From IMG/VR virus record IMGVR_UViG_3300028829_000396, positions 1 to 34,102 of that record: a stretch of 34,102 nucleotides of DNA. The stretch is one strand, 5' to 3'. Shown here piece by piece: positions 12,471-18,897 of this stretch. This DNA comes from a virus. Under the pieces are notes generated by a model that saw only the letters and a program-made list of their open reading frames with translations, was not told the DNA's origin and did no database searches. The translations under genes were made by a program, and so were the position numbers. Positions within the stretch are counted from its first letter, which is position 1; every line of letters begins with the position of its first letter.

Positions 12471-12622
12471 ATAAGCGACTGTCCAAGCGAAGCTTGGTAA
12501 AGTAGGAGCTTATGGTTTACGAAGTAAAATTGCGTATGGGGTCAATAGCGTAGACGGATGTCTACTCCTTTAAGGGCGACTGGTAAGTCGCACCCATATA
12601 TAGTATTGTGAGTTCGAAGAAC
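12471..12622. other. Cluster of hairpins with C(GAA)G triloops and a second three-way fold
   Basis: Three hairpins share a GAA triloop closed by C-G: CCAAGC-GAA-GCTTGG (12483-12497, with outer ATAAGC/GCTTAT at 12471-12476 and 12508-12513), TTTAC-GAA-GTAAA (12516-12528) and GTTC-GAA-GAAC (12612-12622). Between them TATGGG/CCCATA (12535-12540 with 12593-12598) encloses GTAGAC-GGAT-GTCTAC (12550-12565) and GCGACT-GGTA-AGTCGC (12576-12591). Confidence 0.6.
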
Positions 12623-12644
12623 AACTAAAGTGTCGTAATAATGC

Positions 12645-12679
12645 TTGACACCAGTAAATTAGGACACTACGTACTTATA
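12645..12679 (+). promoter_or_regulatory. Putative rightward promoter before terS
   Basis: An exact TTGACA lies at 12645-12650. Seventeen bases on is TACGTA, a poor -10; TACTTAT four bases further is also possible. GTGTC (12630-12634) pairs with GACAC (12647-12651), and GACAC recurs at 12663-12667, so an operator may overlap. It is placed to start the late arm. Confidence 0.4.
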
Positions 12680-12700
12680 GGAGTAGAATAATAAAGTTAT

Positions 12701-13075
12701 ATGAAAGATGATCTTACAGATAAGCAAAGAGCATTAGTAGATACTATCGTATCAACAGGGTGTAGTATAACAGATGCTGCAGAAAAGGCAGGTTATTCAA
12801 CACAAGTAAGTAAAGAGTCAGCGAGAGTAAGTGCTTCTCGCACACTACGTTTGCCAAAGGTACAGAGTTATATGCAACAAGTAGTAGCACAGACTCTAGG
12901 CTTAGGCGCAGTAAGTGCGAGTAGGAAGATGATCGAGCTTTCATCAGGGGCAAGATCTGAGTATGTCCAACTAGAAGCATCTAGGGACATCCTTGATCGA
13001 GCAGGATTAAAAGCACCCGATCGAATAGCCCACAATATACAGGGGGATATTAAGATTAATATAGACTTATCTTGA
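12701..13075 (+). CDS. terS: Terminase small subunit
   Basis: The protein has 124 residues. The N-terminal HTH (LTDKQRALVDTIVSTGCSIT then AAEKAGYS) is the DNA-recognition domain of small terminases. A central helical part (SASRTLRLPKVQSYMQQVVAQTLG) would oligomerise, and the end (ASRDILDRAGLKAPDR) is the usual terminal motif of this family. It binds the packaging site and loads the large subunit. It is the first gene of the late arm, right beside the folded region, a normal place for a pac or cos site. The gene is richer in G+C than its neighbours. The ribosome site is weak. Confidence 0.9.
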   Translation: MKDDLTDKQRALVDTIVSTGCSITDAAEKAGYSTQVSKESARVSASRTLRLPKVQSYMQQVVAQTLGLGAVSASRKMIELSSGARSEYVQLEASRDILDRAGLKAPDRIAHNIQGDIKINIDLS

Positions 13076-13082
13076 TAGGCGT

Positions 13083-13140
13083 TGGTATGCCACCACACGT
13101 TCCAGACTCGCAGAGTCGGAGGGTGGGGGCAAAACTCACC
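13083..13140. other. GC-rich folded linker after terS
   Basis: CCACC (13090-13094) can pair with GGTGG (13122-13126) and encloses TCC-A-GACTC-GCA-GAGTC-GGA (13101-13120). TGGT/ACCA (13083-13086 with 13092-13095) and GGTG/CACC (13122-13125 with 13137-13140) are competing pairs. The 119-base gap after terS holds no gene. Terminator, processing site or packaging signal are possible. Confidence 0.45.
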
Positions 13141-13194
13141 AGCTTTAGCTGACGAGGGAACTACCACAGACAACAGAGGTCAAAATAGTATTTC

Positions 13195-13332
13195 ATGGCA
13201 AAGAAGTTTAAAGATAAAGTTACCCACGAAAGAATCCCCAAAGGTACGTCATTAGGAAGACATCCCAAAAAGTCTTCTATGAACAAACATAAAAGACGTA
13301 CGTTTAAGAAGTATAATCGTCAAGGCAGCTAA
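13195..13332 (+). CDS. Small, highly basic protein (45 residues)
   Basis: This short gene was found by reading the gap. It encodes 45 residues starting MAKKFKDKV and ending RRTFKKYNRQGS, with about one third Lys, Arg and His. The closing motif NKHKRR-x-FKKYxxQG is familiar from small unnamed proteins near terminase genes of marine T7-like phages. A nucleic-acid-binding role is likely from charge alone. It lies between terS and other small basic genes. No strong ribosome site is seen; GAGGTC lies 16-21 bases upstream of the ATG. Confidence 0.65.
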   Translation: MAKKFKDKVTHERIPKGTSLGRHPKKSSMNKHKRRTFKKYNRQGS

Positions 13333-13345
13333 GTGCGTTTATAAT
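13333..13345 (+). promoter_or_regulatory. Putative rightward promoter (GTGCGTT-TATAAT)
   Basis: GTGCGTT at 13333-13339 runs straight into a perfect TATAAT at 13340-13345 in the gap before the gene at 13396. The same GTGCGTT box precedes a TATAAT before the coat gene (19877-19892). A T-run follows at 13347-13354. The -35 would be TCGTCA, which is only fair. Confidence 0.45.
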
Positions 13346-13395
13346 ATTTTTTTTTAAGTATAGGTTCGCCTTTCCCAATAACAATAGGAGAAAGC

Positions 13396-13608
13396 ATGAA
13401 TTACAAAGTAAACATATGGCAAGGTGACAATTTCAAAAGAGAGATTGTATATTCTGCAAATAATGATATACAAGCAATACAGATGGCTTCAGCAGCAACA
13501 CCAGATGGATGTAGATCTACATTTGAAGAAACAAACGAACAGGAGAAACAATGCCCTACGGTAAAGGAACCTATGGTTCAAAACGAGGAAGACCAAGCAG
13601 TAGCTTAA
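13396..13608 (+). CDS. Small protein, unknown function
   Basis: The protein has 70 residues. Its N-terminal half (MNYKVNIWQGDNFKREIVYS, AIQMASAATPDG) looks like a small alpha/beta domain, and its C-terminal part is Glu- and Gln-rich. TAGGAGAAAGC before the ATG is a strong ribosome site. The last 58 bases overlap the next small gene in another frame. No family is recognised. Confidence 0.6.
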   Translation: MNYKVNIWQGDNFKREIVYSANNDIQAIQMASAATPDGCRSTFEETNEQEKQCPTVKEPMVQNEEDQAVA

Positions 13609-13676
13609 AAGGTAAACAAAAGAATTTACCAGCTAAGCTAAAAAAAAAGATAATGGCAGCTAAGAAAAAAAAGTAA
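13551..13676 (+). CDS. Small, highly basic protein MPYGKGTYG family (41 residues)
   Basis: This short gene was found by reading the gap. It codes for 41 residues starting MPYGKGTYGSKRGRPSS and ending KKKIMAAKKKK. The MPYGKGTYG start followed by GRP and a Lys-rich tail is a recurrent small protein of marine phages. The GRP segment resembles an AT-hook, which would suit an AT-rich genome. CAGGAGAAACA is a good ribosome site, and the stop overlaps the HNH gene as TAATG. A DNA-binding role is inferred. Confidence 0.7.
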   Translation: MPYGKGTYGSKRGRPSSSLKGKQKNLPAKLKKKIMAAKKKK

Positions 13677-13972
13677 TGGCTTCCAAAGAAGAAAAAAGAC
13701 ATATGGATGAGGTAGCTCAATTAGGATGCTATATTTGTAAAGCACCTGCTACCTTGCACCATATTAGAAACAATGGTTCTGGTAATGTAGGTATGGGTAG
13801 AAGATCTTCTCATTTTGAAGTTGTACCTTTATGCTATGAGCATCATCAAGGTGGAACTGGGATTCATTTAGACAAAAAAAATTTTATTAAAAAATATGGT
13901 ACAGAAAAAGAAATCCTTGAAGATGTACTATTACAAGTAAAGGCACAGAAATGTCGTTCATCCATACTATAA
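13676..13972 (+). CDS. HNH-type nuclease, Ref-like
   Basis: The protein has 98 residues. Zinc ligands C18 and C21 (CYIC), H28 and H29 (LHHIR), C53 and the pair H56-H57 (PLCYEHH), plus H64 (GIHLDKKNF) give a beta-beta-alpha-metal HNH site. The GMGRRSSHFEVVPLC segment resembles the C-terminal nuclease of the phage P1 Ref (recombination enhancement) family. HNH proteins beside the terminase can assist in cutting DNA during packaging; a role in recombination is the alternative. All key residues seem present. Confidence 0.8.
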   Translation: MASKEEKRHMDEVAQLGCYICKAPATLHHIRNNGSGNVGMGRRSSHFEVVPLCYEHHQGGTGIHLDKKNFIKKYGTEKEILEDVLLQVKAQKCRSSIL

Positions 13973-14139
13973 GTCAAAAAGACAGAAATAGATTAAGAAC
14001 AATAGTTAAAAAAGTACATCTAAAAAATTACCCTACACATATGATAACAGATTATGAAGCTGATAAATTAGTAGAAGCTTTTGGTGAGGAAACAATTTAT
14101 AATTTGTTAAAATCTAATGTTGGTGTAAATGTCGATTAA
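13951..14139 (+). CDS. Small protein between HNH nuclease and terL, unknown function
   Basis: The protein has 62 residues, basic in the first half (DRNRLRTIVKKVHLKNYP) and helical in the second (DKLVEAFGEETIYNLLKSN). It overlaps the HNH gene by 22 bases and terL by 11, so it is translated as part of the packaging operon. No family is recognised. Its place suggests a packaging accessory, which is a guess. Confidence 0.6.
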   Translation: MSFIHTISQKDRNRLRTIVKKVHLKNYPTHMITDYEADKLVEAFGEETIYNLLKSNVGVNVD

Positions 14140-15658
14140 TTTTAAATACAAACCAGAAGGTCAAACAATAAAAACCTTTATGAAGTCTGATGACTTCTTT
14201 AGAGGTATTAGAGGACCAGTAGGATCCGGGAAATCAGTATCTTGTTGTATAGAAATATTTAGACGAGCTTTACTTCAAAAAAAAAATGATCAAGGTGTTC
14301 GTAAATCTAGATGGGCAGTTATAAGAAATACAAATCCACAACTTAGAACTACAACAATTAAAACTTGGCTTGATTGGTTTCCAGAAGATGTATGGGGAAA
14401 CTTTGCCTGGAGTGTTCCTTATACACATAAAATTATTAAGAATGATTTAGATATAGAAGTTATCTTCTTAGCTTTAGATAGACCAGAAGATGTAAAGAAA
14501 TTATTATCTTTAGAGCTTACAGGTGTATGGGTTAATGAAGCTAGAGAATTACCTAAATCAATTATAGATGCGTGTACAATGAGGGTAGGAAGATTTCCTA
14601 GTATGAGAGAAGGTGGAGCTTCTTGGTATGGAGTAATAGCAGATACTAATGCTCCAGAAGAAGATCATTGGTGGGCAATTATGTCTGGTGATGTTCCAGT
14701 ACCAGATCATATTTCAAGAGATGAAGCTTTGATGTTAGTCAAACCAGATAACTGGAGTTTTCATACTCAACCTCCTGCAATGAAGGAAATAAAAGAAAAT
14801 GGAGTTACGACTAGATATGATCCAGCAGAACTCGCAGAAAACAAAAAAAATCTAACAGAAAAATATTACTCTAATATTATTAGAGGTAAAACAAAAGGTT
14901 GGATTGATGTTTATGTTTTGAATAAGCTTGGATCTATTGAAGAAGGTAAACCTGTATATCCAAACTTTAAAGAAGAATTGCATTCATCAAAAGAACAATT
15001 AGAGCTTAATCCTAATCAACCTATATGGATAGGAGTTGACTTTGGATTAACACCTGCAGCTATCTTTGGACAAAGAACTGTTACAGGTAGATGGCATATT
15101 GTTAATGAACTTGTTTGTTTTGATATGGGTGTAATTAGATTCTCAGAACTATTAAGAAATGATCTTGCAAAATATTATAAAGGATATGAAGTTATGATCT
15201 ATGGAGATCCTGCTGGAGATTTTAGATCTCAAACAGATGAAAGAACTCCATTTCAAATTATGAGGCAACAAGGTCTTAATGCATTACCTGCTCCATCAAA
15301 TGATGTAGCTTTAAGAATAGAAGCTGTAGACGCAGCTCTATCTAGATTACTAGATGGTAAGCCTGGATTTTTAATAGATCGTAAATGTGTAAATTTAAAA
15401 AAAGGATTTAATGGTGGTTATCATTATAGAAGACTACAAGTATCTGGTGATAGATATGATGAGAAACCATTAAAGAATAGATACTCCCACGTGCATGATG
15501 CTTTACAATATTTAATGATGGGAGCTGGAGAAGGTAGAACAATACTAGCAGGTAAAGCTAGATCACAACCAACTATAGCTAAAAGAGATTTTGATGTATT
15601 TAAAACTAACAAACCAATTAAAAGGAAAGTATGGGATCTGTTCAAAAGGAATGGTTAG
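14129..15658 (+). CDS. terL: Terminase large subunit
   Basis: The protein has 509 residues, a normal length. The ATPase domain has Walker A GPVGSGKS (29-36) and the Walker B region with the catalytic glutamate E137 (GVWVNEARELP). The RNase H-like nuclease domain has D304 (WIGVDFG), D360 (IYGDPAG) and D457 (SHVHDALQY). Both activities therefore look intact. It forms the ATP-driven motor that moves concatemeric DNA into the prohead and cuts it. It is in the usual place downstream of terS, separated by small genes. Its 3' end overlaps the next gene by 28 bases. Confidence 0.96.
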   Translation: MSINFKYKPEGQTIKTFMKSDDFFRGIRGPVGSGKSVSCCIEIFRRALLQKKNDQGVRKSRWAVIRNTNPQLRTTTIKTWLDWFPEDVWGNFAWSVPYTHKIIKNDLDIEVIFLALDRPEDVKKLLSLELTGVWVNEARELPKSIIDACTMRVGRFPSMREGGASWYGVIADTNAPEEDHWWAIMSGDVPVPDHISRDEALMLVKPDNWSFHTQPPAMKEIKENGVTTRYDPAELAENKKNLTEKYYSNIIRGKTKGWIDVYVLNKLGSIEEGKPVYPNFKEELHSSKEQLELNPNQPIWIGVDFGLTPAAIFGQRTVTGRWHIVNELVCFDMGVIRFSELLRNDLAKYYKGYEVMIYGDPAGDFRSQTDERTPFQIMRQQGLNALPAPSNDVALRIEAVDAALSRLLDGKPGFLIDRKCVNLKKGFNGGYHYRRLQVSGDRYDEKPLKNRYSHVHDALQYLMMGAGEGRTILAGKARSQPTIAKRDFDVFKTNKPIKRKVWDLFKRNG

Positions 15659-16029
15659 TATATTTTTACGAAGCAGATGAATATCCTTACCCAGATTGGT
15701 TACAGTTTTTAAAAAAAGGTTTTAAACATTGTGGAGCTATATCATATAATTCTAAACACGATTCTTGGATTCATCTAGAATATACTCATGCAGGTATTAG
15801 ATTATCTCATTTAGATAAAAAAGAGCTAGAAGATATGTTAGCTTATTTAAAACAATTTAAAGTATTAAGATGTCCAGTAAAAGATCAATGGCATCTTATT
15901 AGATTTAAAGATTTAACCTGTGTAGCATTTATGATGAGATTAATAGGATTCTATAAGTGGTATATCATTACCCCCTATCAACTTTATTGTGCGTTGATTA
16001 AACAAGGATATAAGTCATTTTGGGATTGA
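15631..16029 (+). CDS. Conserved-looking protein, possible papain/NlpC-like fold
   Basis: The protein has 132 residues. FKHCGAISYN and DSWIHLEY in the first half, then LTCVAFMMRLIGFYKWYIITPYQLYCALIKQGY at the end (about 95-128), resemble small phage and bacterial proteins with a permuted cysteine-hydrolase layout: a histidine strand first, then a helix starting with Cys and ending TPxQL. C97 and a His near 23 or 47 would be the pair. This reading is tentative. It overlaps terL and carries one TTGTGCGTTG box at 15987-15996. It might help virion assembly or wall degradation. Confidence 0.55.
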   Translation: MGSVQKEWLVYFYEADEYPYPDWLQFLKKGFKHCGAISYNSKHDSWIHLEYTHAGIRLSHLDKKELEDMLAYLKQFKVLRCPVKDQWHLIRFKDLTCVAFMMRLIGFYKWYIITPYQLYCALIKQGYKSFWD

Positions 16030-16030
16030 T

Positions 16031-16180
16031 ATGTCAAAACCTAAAAAAACAGTGCAAGAAATTATAGACGAAATGAGAGATCTTCACGATCAAGAAGATG
16101 ACTTAATGCGTGAGATGGAAGCTGGATATGGTTCTTTGACAACAGAAGATTTTAACGACATAGACGAACAGGAGGACTAA
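16031..16180 (+). CDS. Small acidic protein (49 residues)
   Basis: This short gene was found by reading the gap. It has 49 residues, starts MSKPKKTVQEIIDEMRD and ends EDFNDIDEQED, and is strongly acidic after the first six residues, in contrast with the basic proteins around it. It starts one base after the upstream stop, and its last codons contain GGAGG, the ribosome site of the next gene, which starts on its stop (TAATG). It might pair with the basic neighbours. No family is recognised. Confidence 0.6.
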   Translation: MSKPKKTVQEIIDEMRDLHDQEDDLMREMEAGYGSLTTEDFNDIDEQED

Positions 16181-16380
16181 TGGGAGGCATATTTAAACAA
16201 GAACCACCACCAAGAAATGATGCATTAGATAAACAACTTGCTGCTGAAAGAGCTGCTGAAGAAAAAAGAAAAGCTGATGCTGAAAGAGAAGCTAAATCTT
16301 ATTCTGAAAAAAAAGCTAAAGGTGTTATAGGATCAAGATCTTTATTTTCAAAAGCAGGTGGTAGAGGTTTCTTTGGTTAA
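16180..16380 (+). CDS. Small head-region protein, Ala/Glu/Lys-rich helix
   Basis: The protein has 66 residues. It begins MGGIFKQEPPPRND, has a charged single helix at about 18-48 (LAAERAAEEKRKADAERE) and ends in a Gly-rich segment (SKAGGRGFFG). MGG...P starts and such helices are seen in small virion-associated proteins upstream of portals in T7-like marine phages. The function is unknown. It is coupled on both sides through TAATG or direct overlap. Confidence 0.6.
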   Translation: MGGIFKQEPPPRNDALDKQLAAERAAEEKRKADAEREAKSYSEKKAKGVIGSRSLFSKAGGRGFFG

Positions 16381-16652
16381 TGAGGAAAGAGCATAAAAAT
16401 CCTAAAGGTGGACTTAATGCTAAAGGTAGAGCTTTCTTTAAAAAAACGGAAGGTTCTGATTTAAAAGCTCCAGTTAAAACTGGAACTAACCCAAGACGAG
16501 TTTCATTTGCAGCAAGGTTTGCAGGAATGAAAGGACCAATGAAAGATAAGAATGGTAAACCCACAAGAAAAGCTTTAGCGTTAAAAGCTTGGGGATTTGG
16601 CAGTGTAGAAGCTGCTAGGAATTTTGCAAATAGACATAAGAAAAAAACATAA
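16380..16652 (+). CDS. Small basic protein, DUF6321-like
   Basis: The protein has 90 residues and is strongly basic. The order GGLNAKGRAFF, VKTGTNPRRVSFAARFAGMK, GPMKDKNGKPTRKALAL and KAWGFGS is very characteristic of a conserved phage family that I recall as DUF6321. It occurs near packaging and portal genes, and its charge suggests DNA contact, perhaps in the head. No enzyme motif is seen. It is coupled on both sides through one-base overlaps. Confidence 0.75.
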   Translation: MRKEHKNPKGGLNAKGRAFFKKTEGSDLKAPVKTGTNPRRVSFAARFAGMKGPMKDKNGKPTRKALALKAWGFGSVEAARNFANRHKKKT

Positions 16653-17029
16653 TGTCTACTGCAAAAAAAACAAAACCTGCTTTATGGGCAAGAGCTAAAG
16701 CTCAAGCCAAAGCAAAAATGGGAGGGAAACACAGTGCTAGAGCTATGCAACTTGCTACAAAAATATATAAGAAAGCAGGTGGAGGCTATAGAGGCTCTAA
16801 GTCTTCATCCAACAAGCTTTCAAAATGGAGCAAACAAAAGTGGAGAACAAGCAGTGGTAAGAAGTCAGAAGGTAAAAGAAGGTATTTACCAGACAAGGCT
16901 TGGAAAAGTCTTAGCGCAAAAGAAAAAGCTGCGACTAATAGAAGTAAAGCACGTGGTAATAAAAAAGGCAAACAATTCGTTAAACAACCAAAAGGAATTG
17001 CTGCCAAAACAAAAAGGTACAGAAAATGA
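16652..17029 (+). CDS. Very basic protein, DUF5872-like
   Basis: The protein has 125 residues, of which more than a third are Lys or Arg. The second half, KLSKWSKQKWRTSSGKKSEG, then RRYLPDKAWKSLSAKEKAA and RGNKKGKQFVKQPK, is a known conserved segment (DUF5872 as I recall). The N-terminal part is Ala/Lys-rich, like a histone tail. It probably binds DNA and may be a capsid-internal or condensing protein. It overlaps a tiny frame at its 3' end. Confidence 0.75.
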   Translation: MSTAKKTKPALWARAKAQAKAKMGGKHSARAMQLATKIYKKAGGGYRGSKSSSNKLSKWSKQKWRTSSGKKSEGKRRYLPDKAWKSLSAKEKAATNRSKARGNKKGKQFVKQPKGIAAKTKRYRK

Positions 17030-17112
17030 TTAAATTTATAGATAGATTAATTTCAAAAATTAAAGTAAAAATAGTAGAGATAAAAAATGCAATACGAAGA
17101 TACAGAAAATAA
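17026..17112 (+). CDS. Possible 28-residue basic peptide before portal
   Basis: An ATG overlapping the upstream TGA (ATGA) opens a frame of 28 residues (MIKFIDRLISKIKVKIVEIK then NAIRRYRK). It would form a strongly basic amphipathic helix. It fills the 57-base gap and overlaps the portal start by 26 bases. It may be a real peptide, a coupling device for the portal gene, or chance. Confidence 0.3.
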   Translation: MIKFIDRLISKIKVKIVEIKNAIRRYRK

Positions 17113-18616
17113 AGCAATAGGAATACTTAAAAAGTATCAAGAAGCAGTGTCTGTAAAAGATCACTGGAGAGAAAAATTTGAAGAAGCTTATGAGTATTGT
17201 CTTCCTAACAGAGAATCATTTTATGATGAATCTCCAGGTCAAAAAAGAACAGATAAAATTTTTGATGAAACTGCAGTAGTAGGAGTACAAGAGTTTGCTT
17301 CTAGATTACAAGCAGGTATTGTTCCTACGTTTGCAAGATGGGCAGATTTTCAAGCTGGTGTAGAAATACCACCAGAACAAAAACCAGAAATTAATAAACA
17401 ATTAGATGCAATAACTGATTATGTATTTGAAGTATTACAAAACTCAAACTTTAATCAAGAGATACACGAATCTTTTATGGACTTAGCAGTAGGTACAGGA
17501 TGTATGTTAGTTGAAGAAGGTGATGCAGTAAATCCAATTAAATTTACAGCAGTACCATTACCTAAAATATGTTTAATGAATGGACCAGATGGTAGAATAG
17601 ATACTGTTTATAGAAAGAGATCTGTTAAACCAGAACACATTAAAGTTTTATATCCTAAAGCTGTAATACCAGAAAACTTTGATCCATTAAGAATGAAAAA
17701 AGATTGTTCTATTATAGAAGCTGTTTATAAAATTTATGAAAACAATGTAGAAAAATATAAATACTGTGTAGTTATGGAAGAAGCTAAAGCAGTTATTCTT
17801 GAAGAAGAATATACAGGAGAAGGATCTAATCCTTATTTAGTATTTAGATGGAATAAAGCATCTGGTGAAGTTTATGGTAGAGGACCAATATTTAATGCAA
17901 TGGGCGCTATTAAAACTTGTAATCTTACAATTGAATTAATATTACAAAATGCACAGATGTCGGTATCTGGTGTTTATACTTATGAAGATGATGGAGTTAT
18001 AAATCCAGATAACATATCATTAGTTCCAGGATCTTTAATACCAGTAGCTCCAGGATCTAGAGGAATAAGTCCTATACCTGCAGCAGCTAATTTTGATGTA
18101 GCACAATTAGTATTAAATGATATGAGGCAAAATATTAAGAAAGCTTTATATATGGAAACTCTTGGAAGACCAGAAGGTACACCAATGACAGCAACAGAAG
18201 TTTCTGAAAGAATGGCAGATCTATCTAGACAGATAGGATCTTCTTTTGGTAGATTACAATCTGAACTTATATATCCATTATTAAAAAGAATAATTAGATT
18301 ATTATCTAAACAAGGTAGAATAGAATTACCTAAAGTAAATGGTAGAGAAGTTAAAGTAGCAGCAAGATCTCCATTAGCTAAAGCACAACATATGCAAGAC
18401 ATATCAGATGTAAATAGATTTAATGAAATTATAGCTGGTACATTTGGACCACAAATGATTAATGTAATTGTTAATCAAAATGAAACTGCTAAATACTTAG
18501 CAGAAAAAATGAACTTACCAGAAAAACTAATTCGAGATGAAGAAGAACAACAACGGATAGTACAACAAATAAGCCAACTACAAACTTCTGCACCAGAAGG
18601 AGAAGTACCTCAATAA
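17087..18616 (+). CDS. Portal (head-to-tail connector) protein, T7 gp8-like
   Basis: The protein has 509 residues, matching the T7-type connector. N-terminal helices (HWREKFEEAYEYCLPNRESF), the EFASRLQAGIVPTFARWADF region (about 65-85), the conserved GRPEGTPMTATEVSERMADL segment (about 364-383) and helices after it are the hallmarks of podovirus portals. The last 35 residues are Glu/Gln-rich. Twelve copies form the ring through which DNA enters and leaves. It lies between the basic proteins and the Bbp19-like and scaffold genes, as in other T7-like phages. Confidence 0.95.
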   Translation: MQYEDTENKAIGILKKYQEAVSVKDHWREKFEEAYEYCLPNRESFYDESPGQKRTDKIFDETAVVGVQEFASRLQAGIVPTFARWADFQAGVEIPPEQKPEINKQLDAITDYVFEVLQNSNFNQEIHESFMDLAVGTGCMLVEEGDAVNPIKFTAVPLPKICLMNGPDGRIDTVYRKRSVKPEHIKVLYPKAVIPENFDPLRMKKDCSIIEAVYKIYENNVEKYKYCVVMEEAKAVILEEEYTGEGSNPYLVFRWNKASGEVYGRGPIFNAMGAIKTCNLTIELILQNAQMSVSGVYTYEDDGVINPDNISLVPGSLIPVAPGSRGISPIPAAANFDVAQLVLNDMRQNIKKALYMETLGRPEGTPMTATEVSERMADLSRQIGSSFGRLQSELIYPLLKRIIRLLSKQGRIELPKVNGREVKVAARSPLAKAQHMQDISDVNRFNEIIAGTFGPQMINVIVNQNETAKYLAEKMNLPEKLIRDEEEQQRIVQQISQLQTSAPEGEVPQ

Positions 18617-18897
18617 TGTCATGGGATGGATTAAAAAATAAAAAACCAATACCAGCAAAATCAATAGACGGATATGTAAGAACTTCAGATAATGAAGTTA
18701 AACTTAATAAAGCTTTTGCTGCACTATTCAAAGGGGATGACGGAAAAGTTATCCTGGACTATATCAAATCAATAACTACCGAAGCAGTTGCAGGTCCAAA
18801 CATTGATAGCAACCAGTTATTTCATTTAGAAGGAATGAGATTTCTTGCAGGTATAATACAAACAAGAATAAAAAAAGGAGAACAAGATGGTAGATGA
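18616..18897 (+). CDS. Bbp19-like small phage protein
   Basis: The protein has 93 residues. The pattern NKAFAALFKGDDGKVILDYI, then QLFHLEGMRFLAGIIQTRIK, matches the Bbp19-like phage family, usually found between portal and scaffold genes. Its role is not established; it may help head completion. It starts on the portal stop (TAATG) and overlaps the scaffold start by 11 bases. The only - strand near-match to the polar 9-base motif lies inside it. Confidence 0.7.
   Translation: MSWDGLKNKKPIPAKSIDGYVRTSDNEVKLNKAFAALFKGDDGKVILDYIKSITTEAVAGPNIDSNQLFHLEGMRFLAGIIQTRIKKGEQDGR

Larger units (their letters stand above)
12250..12700. other. Divergent non-coding control region
   Basis: These 451 bases lie between the leftward early arm and the rightward late arm and hold no credible gene. 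They are clearly richer in G+C than the rest of the window and contain hairpin GTGC/GCAC (12283-12295), the T-shaped element, a cluster of triloop hairpins, a second three-way fold and a TTGACA promoter box. Origin, packaging site, regulatory RNA or leader are all possible. Confidence 0.75.

Noticed and set aside
12471-12622. N4-type virion RNA polymerase promoters
   Set aside because: The triloop hairpins resemble N4 promoters, but no protein of virion RNA polymerase length or with polymerase motifs is present; the two largest proteins (1069 and 1068 residues) show none.
12608-12626. tRNA T-arm (GTTCGAA)
   Set aside because: No acceptor, D-arm or anticodon arm could be placed around it; it is better explained as a GAA triloop hairpin. 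No tRNA was found anywhere in the window.
16734-17033. Second reading frame of 99 codons inside the DUF5872-like gene
   Set aside because: It lies wholly within a gene with a clear conserved domain and arises from its Lys-rich codons; it has no own ribosome site or domain.
17980-18402. 140-codon leftward frame inside the portal gene
   Set aside because: It is antisense to a well-conserved part of the portal protein and reflects A+T-rich codon use.
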